Positions 34,132 to 39,030 of a DNA stretch of 39,030 nt are shown piece after piece. Numbering within the stretch: the first letter of the stretch is position 1; the number at the start of each line of letters is the position of its first letter. Both the position numbers and the translations under genes were made by a program. Location of the stretch: assembly GCA_013298985.1 (NCBI GenBank), contig JAAFJS010000024.1:1-39030 (forward strand), given 5' to 3'. The notes beneath the pieces are model-generated. The model did not search any database, had not been told where the DNA came from, and saw only the letters and a program-made list of their open reading frames with translations. Source of the stretch: Cytophagales bacterium. Its GTDB lineage: Bacteria > Bacteroidota > Bacteroidia > Cytophagales > Thermoflexibacteraceae.

Positions 34132-36315
34132 ATGAAAAAAGCAACTACATTTCTTCAAATCATTGGTTTACTGGTATTTACAAACCAACTGTTCGCTCAA
34201 AGCAAATTTACCTTAGCTGATATTTACGAAAAAGGAACATTTCGCCAGCAATCCGTCGCGGGCATCAACTGGATGAACGATGGCAAATTTTATACTGCCC
34301 AAGAAGGGAATGACCTCGTCAAGTTTGATGTAACCACAGGGCAAAAAGTTGAAACGATAGTGCAGGGTGCATCTTTAAGCCCAGCTATTGATTTTGACGA
34401 TTATACGTTTAGTGCCGACGAAAAGAAAATTTTGTTTACGACCAATACTGAGCCAATTTATCGCCGTTCCTTCAAGGCAAACTACTATGTTTATGACCTC
34501 ACTACTAAGCAGTTAAAGGAACTTTCCAAAGGTGGACAACAATCTTATGCTACTTTTTCGCCCGAAGGAAGCAAAGTAGCTTTTTGTAGAGGGAATAATC
34601 TTTATGTAGTTGATTTGCAAACAAATACAGAAGTTCAGATGACCAATGATGGCAAATGGAATTTCACCATCAATGGCAGTACGGATTGGGTATATGAGGA
34701 AGAATTTGGCTTTGCTCAGGCATTTTTTTGGTCGCCAGATGGACAAAAGATTGCCTATTATACCTTTGATGAAAGCAAGGTCAAAGAATTTAATATGCAA
34801 ATGTGGCGTGGCGGCAAGCTATACCCTGACGATTACAAGTTCAAATATCCCAAAGCAGGTGAAGCAAATTCGGAAATTACAATTTCAATTTATGACTTAA
34901 AATCTGGAAAAAGTACAAAAGTAGATATTGGTACAGAAAAAGACATTTACATTCCGCGAATCAAATGGACAAATAATGCAAATGTGTTAGCAGTGTTGAG
35001 CATGAATCGCTTGCAAAACAAATTGGAAATATTGCACGCAGACGCAGGTACGGGCGCGACCAAAGCCATACTGACCGAAGAAAGTACAGCATATTTGGAA
35101 GCAGATTTTTTTGATGATGTAATCTATCTAAAAGATGGCAAACATTTTATTTATTCTTCTGAAAAAAATGGATTTAAACACCTCTATCTGTATGATATAG
35201 CAGGGAAAATGATTCGCCAAATTACTGATGGAAAGTGGGAAGTAGTGAACTTTCTGGGCATAGATGAAAAGCAAAAAAAACCTCTTTTGTACTACACCTC
35301 TACTGAGGTTTCTCCTTTGGAACGTCAGTTTTACAGTATTGATATTCAAGGAAAAAACAAGAAAAAACTCTCTGCCGAACGCGGCACCAACTCGCCAAAT
35401 CTGAGCAAGGATTTTAAATATTATATTCTTTCGCAAAGCAATGCCCAAAGTCCCTTGCAAGTTACACTTTGGGAAACTCAAAAAAATACAATAATTAAAG
35501 AGTTGAAAAACAACAAAGAACTCTTGGAAAAGTACAAAGAATATGGTGTCAAAACAAGAGAATTTTTTAGTTTTAAAACTTCCGAGGGTGTGGATTTGAA
35601 CGGCTATATGCTCAAACCTGCAAACTTTGACGCAAGCAAAAAATATCCTGTACTGATGTTTGTTTATGGAGGACCTGGCTCGCAAAACGTGGCTGATGCT
35701 TGGGGCGGAAGTAGGGATTTGTGGCACAATTTCCTCACGCAGGAAGGCTATATCGTGGCTTGCGTAGATAATCGCGGCACAGGCTTTCGCGGTGCAGCGT
35801 TCAAAAAAATTACTTATGCTAATTTGGGGAAATATGAAGTCCAAGACCAAATCGAGAGTGCAAAACACTTGGGAAGTCTGCCCTACATTGACAAAAATCG
35901 GATAGGCATTTGGGGTTGGAGCTATGGCGGCTACATGAGTTCGCTACTGATGACGCTGGGGGCAGATTATTTCAAAGCTGGTATTGCGGTTGCGCCCGTT
36001 ACGAACTGGCGATATTACGACAGCATTTATACAGAAAGATACTTGAAACGCCCCCAAGATAATGCGGTGGGTTATGACAGCTACTCACCTGTTACTCATG
36101 CAGATAAGCTCAAAGGCGCATACCTGCTCGTGCATGGAACGGGAGATGACAATGTGCATTTTCAGAACGCAGTTTCCATGCAAAATGCCCTAATAAAGTC
36201 TGGCAAACAGTTCCAGTCTTTTTACTATCCAGACCGCAATCATGGCATTTATGGAGGCAATACGACCATGCACCTCTACAAAATGCTGACTGATTTTGTG
36301 TTGAAAAACTTGTAA
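34132..36315 (+). CDS. Dipeptidyl peptidase IV (S9B family serine peptidase)
   Basis: A 727-residue exported exopeptidase that removes X-Pro or X-Ala dipeptides from peptide N-termini. The signal peptide covers about 1-22 (ends NQLFAQ). An N-terminal beta-propeller (about 40-470) contains DWVYEEEF at 185-192, the double-Glu motif that anchors the substrate amino group. The C-terminal alpha/beta-hydrolase domain (about 480-727) has the triad Ser597 in GWSYGGY, Asp672 in HGTGDDNVHF and His704 in DRNHGIYGG. FVYGGPGSQNV and VACVDNRGTGFRG are also family hallmarks. All functional residues are intact and the length is typical. It is monocistronic, with a terminator before it and a convergent gene 8 bp after it. 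It probably works with other periplasmic proteases in peptide use. Confidence 0.96.
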   Translation: MKKATTFLQIIGLLVFTNQLFAQSKFTLADIYEKGTFRQQSVAGINWMNDGKFYTAQEGNDLVKFDVTTGQKVETIVQGASLSPAIDFDDYTFSADEKKILFTTNTEPIYRRSFKANYYVYDLTTKQLKELSKGGQQSYATFSPEGSKVAFCRGNNLYVVDLQTNTEVQMTNDGKWNFTINGSTDWVYEEEFGFAQAFFWSPDGQKIAYYTFDESKVKEFNMQMWRGGKLYPDDYKFKYPKAGEANSEITISIYDLKSGKSTKVDIGTEKDIYIPRIKWTNNANVLAVLSMNRLQNKLEILHADAGTGATKAILTEESTAYLEADFFDDVIYLKDGKHFIYSSEKNGFKHLYLYDIAGKMIRQITDGKWEVVNFLGIDEKQKKPLLYYTSTEVSPLERQFYSIDIQGKNKKKLSAERGTNSPNLSKDFKYYILSQSNAQSPLQVTLWETQKNTIIKELKNNKELLEKYKEYGVKTREFFSFKTSEGVDLNGYMLKPANFDASKKYPVLMFVYGGPGSQNVADAWGGSRDLWHNFLTQEGYIVACVDNRGTGFRGAAFKKITYANLGKYEVQDQIESAKHLGSLPYIDKNRIGIWGWSYGGYMSSLLMTLGADYFKAGIAVAPVTNWRYYDSIYTERYLKRPQDNAVGYDSYSPVTHADKLKGAYLLVHGTGDDNVHFQNAVSMQNALIKSGKQFQSFYYPDRNHGIYGGNTTMHLYKMLTDFVLKNL

Positions 36316-36323
36316 TTATTTCA

Positions 36324-36968
36324 CTAATTCCCTTTGGGTTTCAGGGAATTATAGAAATCGAACAGACGAATCAAATCGCCGCGCCTGTCCACGCGAATAC
36401 GATTGGCATTGACAAAGCTTTCTACTTCCTGTGTCTTATCTGCCATCAATTCATTCAGTTGCTTTTTGATGTCAGTAACTTTGATTACTTTTTCGTCTTT
36501 CATCTCTAAAATGTAGTAAGCATCTTCCAGCACAGGAATACTTACGGCACTCATCATGGGTCTATAGCCCCAGCCCCACATACCTGCGGGATAGGTAGTG
36601 CGGTAGGTAATGATTTCGCGGTTGAGCAAGGTAAGATAGCCCTCTGTGAAAAGTTCGAAAAAAGTAGGCGTTTCATAATCGCCTGCTTTGGTGTAAGGTA
36701 AGGCATAAAAAGAACGGGGCATTTTCATAATCTCATCAAAAAACTGGAATGATTCTACCTGAAAAGCACTAAAAGATTTGAGCGTTCCACCGTATTGGAC
36801 TTGAATATTGTCATTGTCCAGGTCATACCGCATCTTGCCTTTCAGCGTTTCTCCCGAAAACAAATTTACTTCTCCATCATGCCAAAAGTCGCGAGAAAGT
36901 TGCTGGGCATCAAGCCCCGAAAATGCTAAAATCAAGAGAATAAAAGAGATACTAATTGTTTTTTTCAT
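36324..36968 (-). CDS. Exported protein of unknown function
   Basis: 214 residues. A signal peptide is at about 1-21 (MKKTISISFILLILAFSGLD, then AQQ). The mature part is beta-rich: DFWHDGEVNLFSGETLKGKM, then YDLDNDNIQVQ, LKSFSAFQVESFQFFDEI, and a Gly/Trp/Tyr-rich loop YPAGMWGWGYRP. It ends in a charged helix (KKQLNELMADKTQEVESFVN). The 'G-E-V-x-L-x-x-G-E-x-L-x-G-x-x-x-Y-D' opening recurs in Bacteroidetes secreted proteins of unknown role. No catalytic motif is seen. It converges on the DPP IV gene with 8 bp between stop codons. A small hairpin, AATTCCCT/AGGGAATT at 36326-36350, overlaps its last codons. Confidence 0.8.
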   Translation of the reverse strand: MKKTISISFILLILAFSGLDAQQLSRDFWHDGEVNLFSGETLKGKMRYDLDNDNIQVQYGGTLKSFSAFQVESFQFFDEIMKMPRSFYALPYTKAGDYETPTFFELFTEGYLTLLNREIITYRTTYPAGMWGWGYRPMMSAVSIPVLEDAYYILEMKDEKVIKVTDIKKQLNELMADKTQEVESFVNANRIRVDRRGDLIRLFDFYNSLKPKGN

Positions 36969-37069
36969 TTTAGTAAAAGGTTGCTAATCATTTAACGATT
37001 AATCTGTATGATAAGGTTTCCTAAAAATGTTTAAAATTTGCATCTTCTTACTGATACAAGGCTGTATTT

Positions 37070-37126
37070 ACTGGTACAAGGCTCAGCCTTGTACCAGTAA
37101 AAAGGTGCAAGCGTTACGCTTGCACC
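37070..37126. repeat. Two adjacent palindromes in the intergenic region
   Basis: Palindrome 1: ACTGGTACAAGGCT (37070-37083), one base, AGCCTTGTACCAGT (37085-37098), a perfect 14-bp stem. Palindrome 2: GGTGCAAGCG (37104-37113), TTA, CGCTTGCACC (37117-37126), a perfect 10-bp stem. A partial copy of the first arm (CTGATACAAGGCTGTA) lies at 37051-37066. The pair sits 23 bp after the Gfo/Idh stop codon. No U-run follows in the minus direction, so these look like dispersed intergenic repeat units more than a normal terminator. Confidence 0.8.
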
Positions 37127-37149
37127 AGACAAGATTTTGTTGAAATTTC

Positions 37150-38304
37150 TCAAACATTTTTGAATTGATACCATTTTTGCGGGCTTTGGTTTGCGGCTAC
37201 CACCGTTTCGATGAAAGCCATGCCTCTCACACCGTCCTCTACGGTTGGAAAATCCAAATAAATAGGATTAGGCGTTTCTCCTTTCAGCACGCTTCGCAGG
37301 GTGCGCGCAAAATTGCGATAAATACTGGCGAATGCCTCTAAATAGCCTTCTGGGTGTCCTGGTGGAGGTACTCTGATGTGCGCCCTCGTTTGCTCTGAAA
37401 GATTGCCAACGCCTGTGCGTAGTATCTCTTTGGGTTTGCCCAAATGCTTCATCACCAGTGTATTCGGCTCTTCTTGTTTCCATTCCAGCCCGCCTGTTTC
37501 GCCATAAATACGAATGTTGAGGTTGTTTTCATCACCCACACAAATCTGGCTTGCGTGCAAAATTCCCTTTGCACCGCCTTCGAAGTGTAGCAACACATTG
37601 CCATCATCGTCCAGCTGCCTGCCTTCTACAAAAATGGTCAAATCGGCACATAACTCACTGATTTTCAAGCCTGTGATATACTCTGCCAGATTTTCTGCGT
37701 GTGTGCCTATGTCGCCCATACAGCCCGCGATACCCGAACGCATAGGGTCAGTGCGCCATGCCGCCTGCTTGTTGTCTACGTGCGTGGTGAGCCAGCCTTG
37801 CGGATACTCGACGATTACTTTTCTGATTTTGCCAAGCTGTCCACTCCTGACGATTGCTCGTGCCTCTTTGACCATGGGGTAGCCTGTGTAGTTGTGGGTG
37901 AGCGCAAAAAGCAATCCCGTTTTCTTGACCAATGCCTGCAACTCTTTCGCTTCTATCATATTGAAAGCCAAGGGCTTATCGCAAACTACATGAAAACCAT
38001 TTTCCAGAGCCATTTTTGCGGGAGGGAAATGAACGTGATTTGGGGTAACAATAGAAATAAAATCCATACGTTCACCCAAGGGAAGTTGTTTTTCCTTCAA
38101 AATCATTTCTTCGAAAGAGTCATATACGCGTTCGGGGGGCAGATAAAGTGCTGCCCCAGAAGCCTTTGATTTGGCGGGGTCGCTACTAAAAGCCCCACAG
38201 ACCAGTTCTATTTCTCCGTCAAGAGCCGCTGCGATACGATGAATGCCTCCAATAAAAGCACCCTGACCGCCGCCCACCATGCCCATTCGCATTTTCCTAT
38301 CCAT
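37150..38304 (-). CDS. Gfo/Idh/MocA-family NAD(P)-dependent oxidoreductase
   Basis: A 384-residue cytoplasmic sugar/polyol dehydrogenase-type enzyme. The N-terminal Rossmann domain has the dinucleotide motif GMVGGGQGAFIGGIHR near residues 8-23. FISIVTPNHVHFPPAKMALE and the family signature HVVCDKPLAFN (the EKP-type motif, here DKP, with the catalytic Lys) follow. The C-terminal alpha/beta domain (about 140-380) contains AWRTDPMRSGIAGCMGDIGT, whose G-D-I-G-T-H element carries the usual Asp and His of the active site. The substrate cannot be named. Met5 is an alternative start. No sugar transporter or kinase lies nearby. It is preceded by a transposase remnant on the other strand. Confidence 0.93.
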   Translation of the reverse strand: MDRKMRMGMVGGGQGAFIGGIHRIAAALDGEIELVCGAFSSDPAKSKASGAALYLPPERVYDSFEEMILKEKQLPLGERMDFISIVTPNHVHFPPAKMALENGFHVVCDKPLAFNMIEAKELQALVKKTGLLFALTHNYTGYPMVKEARAIVRSGQLGKIRKVIVEYPQGWLTTHVDNKQAAWRTDPMRSGIAGCMGDIGTHAENLAEYITGLKISELCADLTIFVEGRQLDDDGNVLLHFEGGAKGILHASQICVGDENNLNIRIYGETGGLEWKQEEPNTLVMKHLGKPKEILRTGVGNLSEQTRAHIRVPPPGHPEGYLEAFASIYRNFARTLRSVLKGETPNPIYLDFPTVEDGVRGMAFIETVVAANQSPQKWYQFKNV

Positions 38305-38512
38305 ATTTTTCTTGTTTAAAATGTTAAGGTACGAACAAAATTTGAAAGTGTGAAAATGTGATATTTCACTTGTTTTACAATTTTAAAAAAGATTCAATAA
38401 AAATGCTAAGGATTAGGAATGTTTTTATTCAAAATAGGAGTAAGTAAGGCGTAAAAAATAAGAGGAAAGATAATTGCTATTGTTTTAAGTGGTAAAACAG
38501 CCTCTGAAAATT

Positions 38513-39017
38513 ATGGCAAATAAAGCAAAAGAATTTTACAATTCTTCTGAAAAGTCCTTGCACTTATCATTATATAAAAGTTATCCTGAGAAGATGCAGC
38601 GTCACTTTTTAGCCAAAGAACGTATGCGTTTGGGTCTTGGTAGTGGTATATAACCATTGGCAATTCAGCGGAAACGGCGGACTTTGTGGTTGAAAACGTG
38701 GAACATTGGTGGATAACCTACGGTATTCATCTCTATCCTGATACCAATCAAATTTTGGTATTTTGTGATGGGGGTAGAGCTAATAATTATAGGCATTATC
38801 GTTTCAAATACCGTATGCAAGAATTAGCCAAAAGTATAGGAAAGACCTGTATTATTTGTCATTATCCACCACCACTTTAACAGGATTGAAAGTATTTGTC
38901 AGGATAAACAGAAAGGAATACAAAACAGGATTAGCATCAAGTCCATATTTATTAGATGAAAAACACTTTAGTCCTGCACTAAAATTACCTCAATTCTCTT
39001 ATTCATTTACACCATAA
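38513..39017 (+). pseudogene. Decayed, internally deleted transposase (ISAzo13-like)
   Basis: Three fragments of one transposase in three frames. Fragment 1 (38513-38653): 46 codons from MANKAKEFYNSSEK to RHFLAKERMRLGLGSGI, an N-terminal piece. Fragment 2 (about 38650-38880): TIGNSAETADFVVENVEHWW, LYPDTNQILVFCDGG, YRHYRFKYRMQELAKSIGKT and CHYPPPL-stop, part of the DDE catalytic core (the Asp of FCDGG). Fragment 3 (38883-39017): GLKVFVRINRKEYKTGLASS to FSYSFTP-stop, the C-terminus. Intact family members have about 400 residues, so two large internal stretches are missing, including the region after CHYPP where the final Glu lies. It cannot encode an active enzyme. IS ends and target-site duplication cannot be fixed from this window. 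Confidence 0.8.
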
Positions 39018-39030
39018 TCCATTCCGTTTA

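Noticed and set aside
35128-35868. A 246-codon open frame on the minus strand
   Set aside because: Antisense to the catalytic half of the DPP IV gene. The composition (Phe, Ile and Cys rich without pattern) is that of a shadow frame.
36326-36350. AATTCCCT/AGGGAATT hairpin as a shared terminator of the convergent genes
   Set aside because: The stem is short, overlaps the last codons of the minus-strand gene and has no U-run on either side.

Overview
The window looks like a chromosomal segment of a Bacteroidota (Bacteroidetes) bacterium, most likely from the Cytophagales-type branch. The evidence is a complete ECF sigma / FecR anti-sigma / SusC / SusD arrangement, several Sec-exported proteins ending their signal peptides in 'AQ', candidate promoters of the Bacteroidetes type (TTTG-N19-TAnnTTTG), moderate to low GC and little Shine-Dalgarno usage. 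The genus cannot be settled from the sequence alone. No rRNA, tRNA or CRISPR array was seen.

Layout. 1-5638 (minus strand): a nutrient-uptake operon read right to left, sigma factor, FecR, SusC with an STN signalling domain, then the start of SusD, which runs off the left edge. 5849-11134 (plus): a Tricorn-like S41 protease, a Bcp-type peroxiredoxin and a secreted protein of four Ig-like repeats. 11396-20253 (minus): an AT-rich GT-C glycosyltransferase gene lying between two near-identical copies of the 3' end of a large alpha-2-macroglobulin gene. 20299-21672 (minus): two tandem paralogous membrane proteins. 21924-23378: rtcB RNA ligase. 23591-26506: a PspC/head-GIN membrane protein with its PadR regulator and a well-resolved operator/promoter. 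26797-29730 (minus): a CAP-domain protein, a TerC-family membrane protein and a beta-CASP metallo-hydrolase. 29943-32339 (minus): a macro-domain protein and three tandem Uma2 genes with an exact 626-bp period. 32505-36315 (plus): a GntR regulator with a perfect palindromic operator, deoC, and a dipeptidyl peptidase IV. 36324-38304 (minus): a secreted protein of unknown function and a Gfo/Idh/MocA oxidoreductase. 38513-39017: a decayed, internally deleted transposase of the ISAzo13 type.

How the genes work together. The left operon is a trans-envelope signalling uptake system: SusC senses substrate through its STN domain, FecR passes the signal across the inner membrane, and the sigma factor drives transcription. 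The PadR/PspC pair is a self-contained regulated unit. GntR and DeoC form a second regulated unit in which the operator overlaps the candidate promoter. Tricorn-like protease and DPP IV both point to peptide use but are not neighbours. Most other genes look like single housekeeping or envelope genes.

The most unusual signals are: (1) the three Uma2 genes, almost identical except for a window of about 27 residues; (2) the duplicated alpha-2-macroglobulin tail bracketing an AT-rich glycosyltransferase; (3) GC-rich palindromic repeats sitting in frame inside two unrelated genes; and (4) a GntR promoter whose -7 element ends only 4 nt before the start codon, which suggests a leaderless mRNA.
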